Notes: generated by a model from the sequence alone, not told the origin. Shown: positions 1-9,392, numbered from the stretch's first letter. The stretch is DNA of 64,000 bases from a bacterium (GCA_018824305.1 JAHJGM010000040.1:1-64000); one strand, 5' to 3'. Numbers and translations: made by a program.

Positions 1-41
1 TAATATTTACTAAGTAAATAGTCATACTATCAAGGAATAAA

Positions 42-359
42 ATGAATGATGAACAACTAAAAGATATAGCATTATTGATGACTGTAAATTGTGTTAGAAA
101 TACGGTCATTGAAGAATATCACGGTGATGACAAAATTACAGATACTCAAATGATGCAGTTCAACATTGAAGTATCAAATAAAATATATACTTTTTTAAAA
201 TATTTTTTCAATGCTGATGATACAGAATATAGTAACTTTTTTAGTTTAATGTCAATGTACTATCCAAATGATTGGAATAAACCAATATTAGATGTTGATT
301 TTGTAGAAGCATTAGAAAAAATAAAGTCTATGAAAACAGTACAAATGAAAGAAGGTTAA
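42..359 (+). CDS. Hypothetical protein, 105 aa
   Basis: I do not recognise this protein. It is acidic, soluble and without a signal peptide or membrane segment; the middle is rich in aromatic residues (YTFLKYFF near residues 49-56). The start ATG has AAGGA about seven bases upstream. The gene is more AT-rich than the metabolic genes that follow. It is followed by a 65-base gap and a convergent gene, so it appears to be the end of a transcription unit that enters from outside the window. No function is proposed. Confidence 0.6.
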   Translation: MNDEQLKDIALLMTVNCVRNTVIEEYHGDDKITDTQMMQFNIEVSNKIYTFLKYFFNADDTEYSNFFSLMSMYYPNDWNKPILDVDFVEALEKIKSMKTVQMKEG

Positions 360-406
360 TTCAAAATAGGTAGACAACTTTTTGAGTTTTTTAACTTTCC
401 TTCATT

Positions 407-416
407 TTACATGTAA
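407..416. repeat. TTACATGTAA palindrome, intergenic copy
   Basis: Exact copy of the window-wide palindrome, extended here to the 12-base palindrome TTTACATGTAAA. It lies between two convergent genes and is one of only two exact copies outside coding sequence. Confidence 0.8.
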
Positions 417-424
417 AGAGTCCG

Positions 425-781
425 TTACTTCACAGACTCCGCACCCTGCTGAGTCAAAACCAAAGTAACACCATCACTCTGAACCTCAAATAACCCATTA
501 CGAACAAGCTCTTTCATAGCATCTTCCAAAGCATCGTTTTGCTTCGCATCAAGCTTTTTGATGACCTCTCTGACGACATCCTGCTTTGTCATGATTTGCC
601 CGACACTATTGTTCTTTTTGAACCAAGCGATAAACATCTCTTTGACTTCATTTTTAGGAGCGACCTCTTTTTCTGTCTTTTTAGGAGGCGCTTTTCTTTG
701 TGCGGTACGAGGTGCAGGTTTTGCACCGTTTCTAGGCGGTTTACTCGTACTATTGAAATTTTTTTTAGGAGTTGCTTTCAC
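425..781 (-). CDS. Basic-tailed hypothetical protein, 118 aa
   Basis: Residues 1-47 form a Lys/Pro/Ala/Arg-rich, probably disordered tail. Residues 48-118 look like a small helical or winged-helix-like domain (a helix around MFIAWFKKN, then DVVREVIKKL and a C-terminal strand pair). The basic tail plus a small domain suggests nucleic acid binding, but that is inference only. The start is GTG, with AAGGT about five bases upstream. The overall plan resembles small nucleoid or ribosome-associated proteins, but I recognise no named family. Confidence 0.6.
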   Translation of the reverse strand: MKATPKKNFNSTSKPPRNGAKPAPRTAQRKAPPKKTEKEVAPKNEVKEMFIAWFKKNNSVGQIMTKQDVVREVIKKLDAKQNDALEDAMKELVRNGLFEVQSDGVTLVLTQQGAESVK

Positions 782-835
782 TGCTGACCTTGTTTTTTAT
801 TTATATCTTCAAGAGTTGATACAATCATCTTATCA

Positions 836-1123
836 TTAAGCATAAATCAGATCTTTATGAATCATCTCTAGCAAAAATGGCTTGATATTTTTATGCTCTC
901 TTATGATATCGACCTTTGTTTGCAGGTCTTCTTCTATCTGCTCTTTAACAGCTATCATATCAAATAGGTTGGGTTTCATCTGTACGAAAATATCTACATC
1001 ACTATCTTCACTCGCTTCATCTCTTGCGTAGCTTCCAAACAAACCAATCTTCTCCACGCTGTATTTTTCGTGAAATTCTTGGTAATGCTCTTTAAGATAG
1101 TTTAGTACATCATATTTTGTCAT
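836..1123 (-). CDS. MNT-type nucleotidyltransferase (antitoxin-like), 95 aa
   Basis: Minimal nucleotidyltransferase domain of the MNT/MntA family. The signature GSYAR at residues 30-34 followed by SDVD at 41-44 supplies the metal-binding aspartates, and a third acidic position is likely in the KVDII stretch near residue 70. MNT proteins usually act as antitoxins that AMPylate a HEPN-domain toxin encoded next to them. Here no HEPN gene is adjacent: the downstream neighbour is the basic-tailed protein and the upstream neighbour is metH. It is therefore an orphan, either a solitary relic or one acting on a distant partner. AGAGG precedes the ATG. Confidence 0.85.
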   Translation of the reverse strand: MTKYDVLNYLKEHYQEFHEKYSVEKIGLFGSYARDEASEDSDVDIFVQMKPNLFDMIAVKEQIEEDLQTKVDIIREHKNIKPFLLEMIHKDLIYA

Positions 1124-1172
1124 AATAAACCTCTCTTTGATTTTTTAGTTATCGCTATTATAGCATTTATCA

Positions 1173-4100
1173 TTACACGTTATAGTAACTTGCATTGGGA
1201 TGGTAGACGACCAGTGCCGATGTCGATTGTTCAGGATGTATCTGGAACGTCTCGCTCAGCTCGATGCCAAACTCTTCTGGTTTGAGGAGATTAAACAGCG
1301 GACGGTTGAGTTCCAAGTCTGGACAAGCCGCATAACCAAACGAGTAACGCGCACCCTGATACTTGTTCATCTGCACATCACTCAGTCTGCTTCCCTCATT
1401 TTCCGAGATGCCAAGATCAAGACGTATCTGTTTGTGCACCATCTCTGCCAACGCTTCGGCAAGCTCGACGCCTAGACCGTGGAACTGGTAGTACTCCGTG
1501 TATTTTCCCTCTTCGTAGAGTTTGCGCTCCACTTCGCTGAGTTTACTTCCCGCACTTACACATGTAAGGGCTATGACGTCATGTCTGTCATGGTGAAAAA
1601 AGTCGCTCAGAGCGCGGTGAGGCTTGCGTCTTTGGCGTGGGAAGGTAAACTCTTCCACAGCTCTTGGGTATGCGTCGTGGAACTCTTCTTGATTGATGTC
1701 ATTTTTGCTGGTATAGCCTTCACTTTCATCGAAGATGAGCAGACGATTGTCGTCACTCCTGCACGGCCAGTAACCGTAGATGACGGTCGGCTCGAAAAGC
1801 TTCTCATCTAAAAATTGTGCTTTTAACTTCTCATACGCAGGCCATACGACTTCGTTTAGCTGTTTTTCATAAGCCTCTTTAGTCATTCCCTTAGAGCTGT
1901 AACCCCAGCGCGATTTGAAAAGTATCTTGTGGTTGATCCATTCAAATGCCATCTCGATCTGCGCAGGTGTGAGTTTCATCTCGCGTCTTCCCCAAAACGG
2001 AGGTGTCGGCACAGTGCTGTCGCGTGCAGGCATCTTTATCTCGCTAAACGGTGGTATGATGACTTCTGCATCTTCTACATGTTCGATGACAGGTGCATCG
2101 GGATGCAGGTTTGTGTCTGGATTGCCCGCTTCGATACGGCTCATCGCCGTGACTCCGTCAAATGCATCCTTACAGTAATAGATAGGGCCGTCATAAAACG
2201 GACGGCAGAAATCATCTATGAATGCACGTGTAAGCGCTGCACCGCCAAGCAGTATGGGCACTTTTATCCCCGCGCTTTTGAGTGCTTCGAGGTTCTCTTT
2301 CATCACCTGAGTCGATTTTACAAGAAGTCCGCTCATACCGATAGCGTCTGCGTTGCTCGTCTTTAATGCTTCTAAGAACTTCTCAAGCTCCACTTTGATG
2401 CCGAGGTTGATAACCTTGAAACCGTTGTTTGAGAGGATAATGTCCACAAGGTTTTTACCCACGTCATGCACATCGCCTTTTACCGTTCCAAGGATGAGCG
2501 TCGTATCTGTTTTTTTATCTATCTTTGGCAGATATGGCTGCAGGTAATCGACCGTGGTTTTCATGGTCTCCGCACTCTGGAGTACGAAAGGAAGTTGCAT
2601 CTTTCCCGAGCCGAAAAGTTCTCCGACGACTTTCATGGCGTCGATGAGTATCTCGTTTACGATACGCTCGGGTGCGATGGTCTTGCGAGCCTCTTCCACA
2701 AGAGGGATCATCCTCTCTTTGTCTCCGTCCATAAGCAGTTTTGCTATCTTCTCTTCATCGTTTAGGAGTTTATAGGCTTCATCTTCAGCCTCAGCGTCGA
2801 TGGCTTCTTTACCGCTAAAGTGGTCGATGAATGTAAAGAGTGCTTCACCATTTGGTTGGCGGTTAAAGATAAGGTCGTCACAGATCGTCTGCTCCTCTTC
2901 GCTTATCTTGTTTATCGGGATGATATGTTTGACGTTGATGATGACCGATGTCAGTCCCGCTTCGATACAGTGGTGCAAGAACATCGAGTTCAGGTACGGG
3001 CGTGCGTCTTTATCAAGTCCGAACGAGATATTTGAAAGTCCGAGGATCGCGCCGACTTCAGGGTGTCGAGTTCTCAGCTCACGTATAGCCTCGATGGTGT
3101 TTATACCCGCGTCAAAATACTCTTCATCACCGCTTCCAAGCGTGAAAGTCAGAAGGTCAAATACTAAATCTTCAGGATTGATGCCGTGCTTTTTAGTTGC
3201 AAGCTCGTAGATGCGCTCGGCTATGGCTACTTTGCGCTCTACGGTCTTTGCCATCCCCTCTTCGTCAATTGTCAGACATACAAGTGAAGCACCGAATTTC
3301 TTCGCCAGAGAACACACCGCGTCAAACTTCTCTATCCCGTCTTCGAGGTTGACAGAGTTGATGATAGGCTTTCCGCCGATGAGTTTGAGCGCTTCCTCTA
3401 ACGCTGCCGTCTGAGTAGAATCGGGCATCAAAGGAAGTGAGAGTTTTTGAGCATAAAGGCTCATGACACTTCTCATGTCTTTTGTCTCATCACGTCCTGC
3501 AAATCCTACGGAAACGTCAAGTACATGCGCGCCTGCACGGACTTGTTGTTGACCGACACTGAGAGTTCCCTCGTAGTTTTCATCCAAAAGCAGTTCACGG
3601 AACGCTTTTGAACCCGTCGCATTGCTTCTCTCGCCCACTAAAAGCGGAGCAGGGTCTTGCATCAGCGGTGTGGTGTTAAACAGCGAGGCAAGCGAGTTTG
3701 GCTGGCTTCCGCTAGGCGCTTTTGGAGTCTTGGATGTAACACGGTTTGTAAGCGCGCGGATATGCTGAGGAGTAGTCCCGCAACATCCGCCTAGAAAACT
3801 CACACCGTCGAACTCTAAGAACTCCTCCTGCTTGTCTGCAAACTCATCGGGTCCCATAGGGTAAAATGTGTAGCCTCCGCGGTTTTGCGGAAGTCCTGCA
3901 TTGGCGTGGATGGAGATAGGTTTGCTCCACACTTCGCTAAGTGTCTTGACATGTTTTTTGACCTGATCGGGTCCCGTTCCGCAGTTGAAACCAAGACTGA
4001 TGATGTCAAAAGGCTCGAGTATAGCGGCAATGGTAGTCGCGTCCGTCCCGATAAGCATCGTCCCCGCAAGTTCGATAGTAACAGAGACCATGACAGGGAT

Positions 4101-4661
4101 TTCTACTCCGCGTTCTTTACTTGCCGCATCACATGCGTGAAGGGCTGCTTTTATCTGAAGTGGATCTTGGCAAGTTTCTAGCAGGAAGATATCTGTACCG
4201 CCGTCAATGAGTCCAAGTGCACACTCTTTGTACCCCTCAAACATCTCGTCATAGTGGATATGTCCCAAAGAGGGAAGTTTCGTTCCTGGACCGATCGAGC
4301 CAAGCACGTAGCGGGGTTGTTCGGGTGTGGCGAACTTGTCGCACATCTTTTTAACAACAGCAGCCCCCGCCTTGGAAAGCTCATACGAACGATGCCCGAT
4401 ACCGTACTCGTCAAGTACCCATGAAAAAGAGCCGAAAGTATTTGTGGTGATGAGGTCTGCACCCGCTGTAAGATAGGCGCTGAAGATATCTTCCATCACA
4501 TCTACGGCTGTCACGTTGAGGAGTTCGTTACACCCTTCTAAACCTTCCCAAGCCTCTTTTGGTATCTGGTCATCGCGCTGCTGAAGCTGTGTACCCATAG
4601 CCCCGTCGATGATAAGCGGGCGCTTTTTTATAGTCTCTAATATTTGCTGTTTTATTGACAT
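1173..4661 (-). CDS. metH: Cobalamin-dependent methionine synthase
   Basis: Transfers a methyl group from 5-methyltetrahydrofolate to homocysteine through cobalamin, making methionine in the cytoplasm. The 1162-residue chain has the full MetH domain order. The homocysteine domain (about 1-310) carries the zinc cysteines at C227 (FNCGTG) and C293/C294 (GGCCGT). A pterin-binding barrel follows (about 335-600). The B12 module (about 640-870) carries the cobalt-ligand motif GDVHDVG, with H732. The C-terminal AdoMet reactivation domain ends with RYSFGYAACPDL. Length is slightly below E. coli MetH. It is noticeably more GC-rich than its surroundings and apparently monocistronic. The gene is intact. 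Confidence 0.97.
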   Translation of the reverse strand: MSIKQQILETIKKRPLIIDGAMGTQLQQRDDQIPKEAWEGLEGCNELLNVTAVDVMEDIFSAYLTAGADLITTNTFGSFSWVLDEYGIGHRSYELSKAGAAVVKKMCDKFATPEQPRYVLGSIGPGTKLPSLGHIHYDEMFEGYKECALGLIDGGTDIFLLETCQDPLQIKAALHACDAASKERGVEIPVMVSVTIELAGTMLIGTDATTIAAILEPFDIISLGFNCGTGPDQVKKHVKTLSEVWSKPISIHANAGLPQNRGGYTFYPMGPDEFADKQEEFLEFDGVSFLGGCCGTTPQHIRALTNRVTSKTPKAPSGSQPNSLASLFNTTPLMQDPAPLLVGERSNATGSKAFRELLLDENYEGTLSVGQQQVRAGAHVLDVSVGFAGRDETKDMRSVMSLYAQKLSLPLMPDSTQTAALEEALKLIGGKPIINSVNLEDGIEKFDAVCSLAKKFGASLVCLTIDEEGMAKTVERKVAIAERIYELATKKHGINPEDLVFDLLTFTLGSGDEEYFDAGINTIEAIRELRTRHPEVGAILGLSNISFGLDKDARPYLNSMFLHHCIEAGLTSVIINVKHIIPINKISEEEQTICDDLIFNRQPNGEALFTFIDHFSGKEAIDAEAEDEAYKLLNDEEKIAKLLMDGDKERMIPLVEEARKTIAPERIVNEILIDAMKVVGELFGSGKMQLPFVLQSAETMKTTVDYLQPYLPKIDKKTDTTLILGTVKGDVHDVGKNLVDIILSNNGFKVINLGIKVELEKFLEALKTSNADAIGMSGLLVKSTQVMKENLEALKSAGIKVPILLGGAALTRAFIDDFCRPFYDGPIYYCKDAFDGVTAMSRIEAGNPDTNLHPDAPVIEHVEDAEVIIPPFSEIKMPARDSTVPTPPFWGRREMKLTPAQIEMAFEWINHKILFKSRWGYSSKGMTKEAYEKQLNEVVWPAYEKLKAQFLDEKLFEPTVIYGYWPCRSDDNRLLIFDESEGYTSKNDINQEEFHDAYPRAVEEFTFPRQRRKPHRALSDFFHHDRHDVIALTCVSAGSKLSEVERKLYEEGKYTEYYQFHGLGVELAEALAEMVHKQIRLDLGISENEGSRLSDVQMNKYQGARYSFGYAACPDLELNRPLFNLLKPEEFGIELSETFQIHPEQSTSALVVYHPNASYYNV

Positions 4662-4729
4662 TCTTATTCTTTAGTGATTAATTGATATTATTTTATCAAA
4701 ATAGAGCATAAAAAATGATGAGGGTATCT

Positions 4730-4739
4730 TTACATGTAA
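4730..4739. repeat. TTACATGTAA palindrome, intergenic copy
   Basis: Exact copy, extended to the 14-base perfect palindrome CTTTACATGTAAAG. It lies in the divergent gap between metH and the DTW gene, 23 bases before the TTG start of the latter, so it could overlap a regulatory region. Confidence 0.8.
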
Positions 4740-4761
4740 AGATATTTAAGGATAAACAAGA

Positions 4762-5394
4762 TTGAACGAAGAGATAAGAGAGAAGTGTTACAGATGTTTT
4801 AGACCAAGCTCAAGTTGTATGTGCTCACATGTAAGACCCGTAATGACAAAAACAAAATTCGTTATCCTGATGCATCCCAAAGAGTACAGAAAGATCAGAA
4901 ACGGTACTGGTCATATCACGCATCTTTCTCTGCCAAATTCTGAGTTACATGTAGGCATAGACTTTAGTTCTCACACCCGAATCAACGAGATACTTGAAGA
5001 TAAAAATAATATCTGTTATCTGCTTTTCCCCGCAAAAGATGCCATAGAGATAAACTCGCACAATATCTCCAAAGAGGGACAAAACACGGTAATATTTATC
5101 ATCGATTCTACTTGGGCGTGTGCAAAAAAGATGCTTCGTCTGAGCCGTAACATCACGTCCCTTCAAAGTATCAGTTTTACTCACACGAAAAAGTCGGAGT
5201 TTGCCATAAAAGAGCAGCCTGAGGATTACTGCCTCTCGACCATAGAATCTGTTTTTACGGTTATGGAACTTTTGAATGAAAACGGTGAAGAAAAGATAGA
5301 AAAGAGATCTTTCGAGGAGTTTTTAAACCCATTTAAAAAGATGGTGGATTTTCAGATAGAGTATATGCAAGAGTGCAAAAACCCAAGATTTTAA
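4762..5394 (+). CDS. DTW-domain tRNA-uridine aminocarboxypropyltransferase
   Basis: Member of the DTW/TapT family, which uses S-adenosylmethionine to add a 3-amino-3-carboxypropyl group to a tRNA uridine (acp3U). The N-terminus has a cysteine cluster (CYRCFRPSSSCMC) typical of the family's zinc-binding start, and the family motif appears as IDSTWACAKKM near residue 117. Length (210 aa) is normal. The start is TTG with AAGGA upstream; no in-frame ATG lies near it. Its stop overlaps the stop of the convergent GGDEF gene. The exact tRNA position cannot be told from sequence. Confidence 0.85.
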   Translation: MNEEIREKCYRCFRPSSSCMCSHVRPVMTKTKFVILMHPKEYRKIRNGTGHITHLSLPNSELHVGIDFSSHTRINEILEDKNNICYLLFPAKDAIEINSHNISKEGQNTVIFIIDSTWACAKKMLRLSRNITSLQSISFTHTKKSEFAIKEQPEDYCLSTIESVFTVMELLNENGEEKIEKRSFEEFLNPFKKMVDFQIEYMQECKNPRF

Positions 5395-7208
5395 TCCAGT
5401 ACGACTACTTTGTTGCGCCCTGATTCTTTTGCTTGGTACAGGGCATCATCGACTCTTTTTAAAACACTCTGCATAGACTCATCCTCTTTATACTGCGTCA
5501 CACCGAAGCTGATAGTGATCGGTAGGATCTTTTTGTAGTTTTCAACTTCGTGGCGCAGTTTTTCTGCAATGTGTTGTGCTTCGCTAATCGTCGTGTAGGT
5601 AAGCAGAATTATGAACTCTTCTCCGCCTGTTCTGCAAAAAATATCTGTTTTTCTCAACAAACTTGATATGAACTGACTGTATGCGATTAAAACAGTGTCG
5701 CCTACTGCATGTCCGTGTTCATCATTGACGTTCTTGAAGTAGTCTATGTCAAACATGATCAACGATAAAGGATATTTGTAGCGTTTGACTCTTGATATCT
5801 CATCATTGATCTTTTGGTCGAAATAGTGGCGGTTATATATGCCTGTTAGGGAATCTTTGATGGTCAACTCAAGGAGTTCCCGCTGATACTCTTCCTCTTT
5901 TGTGATATCCGAAAAAACGACTGCACAGTGATTTTTTTCTTGTGATATAAGCGCGCCGCTTATAGAAAAATAGTATATCTTATCGAGATATTTTACTTTT
6001 GCTTTGTGCATTTTGTCACTGTTTTGTATGATATATTTGATCCAATACATTGAATCCATCGTGGACTGCAAGTAACCGTTCTCTTTTACAAAAAGGTCGC
6101 ATATACAGCTGTAATCTTTTAAAAACTCTTGAAGGTCGTTATATTTATAGAAATATTTAAAAAAGGTTTTGTTCACATCCAGAGCTTTCTCGCCGTCATT
6201 GATTATCACGATATTGCTTGCGGTATCTAGGATGTTTCGATAATACATTTTTTGTTTTCTATTTTTTATAAGTACGATATTGCTAATGATGAATAAGACG
6301 CTCAGACCAAGAAGCATGAAGACCGCTATCCATTTGAATGTAAAAAAGTCTACGTGGGCATTGTCAAGAGCAGAGGTGTTTTTAAACATTATAAAATACG
6401 CTATATCTTTAAGCTCGATGCTTTTGATGGGATACGATGCCACGATATAGCCGTTTTCAACTTTATATGAGTCATTAAAATATTTTTCTACCCCGTTCGT
6501 TTTTAAATACTCCAGAAAGTGCTTCGGAGCATCGATATTGGCTACATAGTAATTATTTATAAAAAGTTTTGTAAAAGGATATTTGAGCTGCTTATTATGC
6601 TCTTTGGCTACAATGACGACTGAGCCAATATTGGAAGATTGCAGGTTTTTTACGATGGAATTGAAGTGGGTGATTACCTCTAAGACACCCAAGAAACGGT
6701 CATTTTTAAATATAGGGACCATGCTTTTGATGGAAAGATCGAACATCCCTGCACTGATGGAATAAGTGATCTTTTTAGTCAAGAACACATGCCTTAAGTC
6801 ATCTCGAATATCGAGCAGATTGTCACCTTTGAGGTCACTCCAGCTTCTGTATATAGAGGTACCTTTGTTATCGACGAGATTGATCCATACATTTTTATAG
6901 AGTGTTTCTTTTTCAAAGTTTGATATGAGATCTTTGTAGTAGTCTGCTGACATATGTTTTTTTTCTAGGACGGTTATAAGATTTTTATCATTTGCCAGAC
7001 TGAGTGCGATCGCCATAGTGGCTTTTTGTTTTTGCAAGATCATTAAAGCGACTTTTTTTTGCATCGATGCGGCTTCGACTCTAAAAGCGGTATCTTGCAT
7101 ATCTGCAATAGTCGATTTTACGTAACTTGCATACGCAAACAACGTCGTTATAACGAGTATGACAAGAAAGAGTATAGTAAGATATAATCTATAATTTTTA
7201 AAAATAAT
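5391..7208 (-). CDS. Membrane diguanylate cyclase (sensor-PAS-GGDEF), probable ATT start
   Basis: Makes cyclic di-GMP. Order: membrane helix, a Cache-like extracytoplasmic sensor domain (roughly 45-270), a second helix (FKWIAVFMLLGLSVLF), a PAS-like region, then GGDEF with active site GGEEF and an RKTD inhibitory I-site upstream of it. The first conventional start is TTG at 7142, but that would cut the first membrane helix in half. The frame stays open upstream to 7239 and encodes the rest of the helix (KNYRLYLTILFLVILVITT). AGAAGG lies 4 and 7 bases before two consecutive ATT codons at 7208 and 7205, so I favour an ATT start. It follows the SQR-like gene closely and is probably co-transcribed with it. 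Confidence 0.85.
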   Translation of the reverse strand: MIFKNYRLYLTILFLVILVITTLFAYASYVKSTIADMQDTAFRVEAASMQKKVALMILQKQKATMAIALSLANDKNLITVLEKKHMSADYYKDLISNFEKETLYKNVWINLVDNKGTSIYRSWSDLKGDNLLDIRDDLRHVFLTKKITYSISAGMFDLSIKSMVPIFKNDRFLGVLEVITHFNSIVKNLQSSNIGSVVIVAKEHNKQLKYPFTKLFINNYYVANIDAPKHFLEYLKTNGVEKYFNDSYKVENGYIVASYPIKSIELKDIAYFIMFKNTSALDNAHVDFFTFKWIAVFMLLGLSVLFIISNIVLIKNRKQKMYYRNILDTASNIVIINDGEKALDVNKTFFKYFYKYNDLQEFLKDYSCICDLFVKENGYLQSTMDSMYWIKYIIQNSDKMHKAKVKYLDKIYYFSISGALISQEKNHCAVVFSDITKEEEYQRELLELTIKDSLTGIYNRHYFDQKINDEISRVKRYKYPLSLIMFDIDYFKNVNDEHGHAVGDTVLIAYSQFISSLLRKTDIFCRTGGEEFIILLTYTTISEAQHIAEKLRHEVENYKKILPITISFGVTQYKEDESMQSVLKRVDDALYQAKESGRNKVVVLD

Positions 7209-7238
7209 GCAACCTTCTTTTTTATGGTTATTATTATA

Positions 7239-8408
7239 CTACATTCCTGGGATACGTGGAATCAAACCGAGCTTAGATAATCTACAATATTTGCCCCAAC
7301 CTTTTTTTAGCCAGTGTCCGATGATTGGCAGCGGGATCATACTGGCTTTTTTGTCATCCCTGTAAACAAATGCCGCACCGTCCCCGCTATCCATGACACA
7401 AAGGATATTGAGGTGTTCTTGGTACCCTTTTTTATTCTCAGAACCGTTCTCTTTTTCATTGATGTTGTGAGCCGTGTTTCTTGCCATGACTTCTGCGATA
7501 TGCCCCTGTTTTGCTCTCCATTCCGGTCCTTCGATAGCCGCTGCGTCGCCCACTGCATAAATATTTTCAAATCCGTCGACTTCACAAAGATCATTGATCT
7601 TGACAAACCCCGCGGCGTTTTGTGGCAAGTCTGAATTTTTAACGACCTCATGACCGTCTCCTGCGGGGATAAACATAGTAAAATCGCTCTGAAGCTTGCT
7701 GTCGTCTTCAAAGATCACACCGTCGTTTTCAAAGGCTTTTATTTTTTTACCGAAATGTTTTGTCACTTTTGTGCGCTCAAAAAAGATATCCATCATCTTC
7801 AGTGCTTTTTCACCCATTCTTGCTCCCGGCTTTTCCATCGGTGCAAAAAAATCCAGCTCAAAATTGTCTCTTATCCCTTTTTTCTTGAGCATATTGTGAA
7901 CATTGAAAAGAAGCTCGAAACCGGGGCCGCCGCGTACTGCAGATGTGTCGTTCGGATTGCCTCCAAAGCCAAATGCGATCTTGCCGCTTCCTTTTTTGAT
8001 CAGTTCATCCAGTCTGTCTTTTATGAGAAGTGACTGTTGAGGTAAACCGCAGATGGAAAGGGTGTGTTCGACGCCTTGCGGTTTCATCTTGGAAGCTCCG
8101 AGTGCAATGATGAGATAATCATAGTCGCCGATGACTCTGCCGCTTTTTAAAGTGATAAGATGTTTTTGTGCTTCGATAGCGGCCACACCGTCGATGATAA
8201 TGCCAAATCCGTGTGCTTTTTGTAAATCTATGAGGCTTATGCAGATATCTTTGAATTTAGTTTCGCCGGTAGGTACCCATATAGATGTGGGATAGATATA
8301 AAAAAAGTCACGGTCACTTACCAAAGTCACGTCAAAGTTGTTTTTTCTTAGATAGATCGCTGACTCGACTCCGGCGAATCCTCCTCCTAAAACTAGTACT
8401 TTTTTCAT
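7239..8408 (-). CDS. SQR-like FAD-dependent oxidoreductase
   Basis: Two-dinucleotide-fold flavoprotein of the sulfide:quinone oxidoreductase / flavocytochrome c family. The FAD-binding GGGFAG is at residues 8-13, a second nucleotide segment is near ALGAS, and the FAD-closing motif is IYAVGDAAAI near residue 290. Of the cysteines used for sulfide chemistry, one is seen in the ICGLPQQ segment and one in ILCVMDSGDG, but the position usually reading CxGAPQK here reads RGGPGFE, so a classical catalytic cysteine is absent. It may be an SQR-like protein with another substrate. It precedes the diguanylate cyclase by about 30 bases. The substrate is not settled by sequence. Confidence 0.8.
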   Translation of the reverse strand: MKKVLVLGGGFAGVESAIYLRKNNFDVTLVSDRDFFYIYPTSIWVPTGETKFKDICISLIDLQKAHGFGIIIDGVAAIEAQKHLITLKSGRVIGDYDYLIIALGASKMKPQGVEHTLSICGLPQQSLLIKDRLDELIKKGSGKIAFGFGGNPNDTSAVRGGPGFELLFNVHNMLKKKGIRDNFELDFFAPMEKPGARMGEKALKMMDIFFERTKVTKHFGKKIKAFENDGVIFEDDSKLQSDFTMFIPAGDGHEVVKNSDLPQNAAGFVKINDLCEVDGFENIYAVGDAAAIEGPEWRAKQGHIAEVMARNTAHNINEKENGSENKKGYQEHLNILCVMDSGDGAAFVYRDDKKASMIPLPIIGHWLKKGWGKYCRLSKLGLIPRIPGM

Positions 8409-8504
8409 CTCCTGTCCTTATGTTATAATTTCAACTAATACAAAATATTAGGGTCATTGGCGTTAAAATTAGCTTAAAATCTTGATAATATCGTCATCTG
8501 TTGG

Positions 8505-9392
8505 GAGATTAAATTGAGAATACTTATATATGGATTGGGCGGCGTGGGCGGTTATATCGCTTCATACCTTTGCCAAACAGAGAATGAAATCGTCGGAGTG
8601 GCCAGAGGAGAACATCTACATGCAATCAAACAAAACGGCTTACATGTAGTAGAGGACGAGAAAGAGTTTAGCGCGCATTTTCAAGCTGTCGATGAAAAAG
8701 AGTTGAGCGGATACTTTGACATCGTCTTGTTTTGTGTGAAAAGCTATGATCTAAAAGATACTGCGCTTACATGTAAGCCGTTTGTAGATAAAAATACTCT
8801 GGTGCTTAGTCTGAGCAACGGTGTCGAACACGGCGACACGCTTCGCGGGCTTTTAGATGCAAAGGTATTGGAGGGTTGTGTCTATATCCTTTCACATATT
8901 CAAAGAGCTGGAGAGATCAGAAAAATGGGGAGTGTGTTCGCGCTTATATTTGCAGGGGAGGGCAGTGATGTATTGGCATCTGTCTTTGAATCGGCAAGAC
9001 TTCGATATAAAGTAGCGGAAAATATTGCAGAGGCGATCTGGAAAAAATATATATTTATCGCGACTTTTGCGATGCTTACAAGTTATTATGATGAACCTAT
9101 ACGATCCATATATGAGAATCATTATGATGATGCCGTGAACGTACTAAAAGAGGTCTCCGCCGTTGCAAAAGCAAAGAACATAGATATTGAAGATGAGATA
9201 GAAAAGTCGCTTCTTAGCGCATCAAAACTGCCGCAAAGCGCGTCAACGTCTATGCATAAAGATATAAAAGCTAAAAAAAGAGATGAACTTGAAACCTTGA
9301 GCGGTTATTTAGTCACAGAGGCAAAACGCTTACATGTAAGCGTGCCTGAGATCGAGAAATATTATGATGGACTTTTAAAACTCCATCATTGA
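8505..9392 (+). CDS. panE: Ketopantoate reductase family protein
   Basis: Member of the ApbA/PanE family, which reduces 2-dehydropantoate to pantoate with NADPH in coenzyme A synthesis. The N-terminal nucleotide-binding motif GLGGVGG follows the first strand, and a Lys of the family is seen at CVKSYDL. The C-terminal all-alpha domain contains AIWKKYIFIATFAMLTSYY. The coding start is TTG at 8514 (GGGAG lies about seven bases before it); the interval given here begins at that ribosome-binding region. Two exact TTACATGTAA palindromes and one near copy lie in this gene. Some family members reduce other substrates, so the symbol is probable rather than certain. Confidence 0.8.
   Translation, partial: EIKLRILIYGLGGVGGYIASYLCQTENEIVGVARGEHLHAIKQNGLHVVEDEKEFSAHFQAVDEKELSGYFDIVLFCVKSYDLKDTALTCKPFVDKNTLVLSLSNGVEHGDTLRGLLDAKVLEGCVYILSHIQRAGEIRKMGSVFALIFAGEGSDVLASVFESARLRYKVAENIAEAIWKKYIFIATFAMLTSYYDEPIRSIYENHYDDAVNVLKEVSAVAKAKNIDIEDEIEKSLLSASKLPQSASTSMHKDIKAKKRDELETLSGYLVTEAKRLHVSVPEIEKYYDGLLKLHH
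8767..8776. repeat. TTACATGTAA palindrome in panE
   Basis: Exact copy extended to CTTACATGTAAG and read as Leu-Thr-Cys-Lys. Confidence 0.8.
9330..9339. repeat. TTACATGTAA palindrome in panE
   Basis: Exact copy extended to the 14-base palindrome GCTTACATGTAAGC and read as Leu-His-Val. It lies only 563 bases from the previous copy. Confidence 0.8.
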
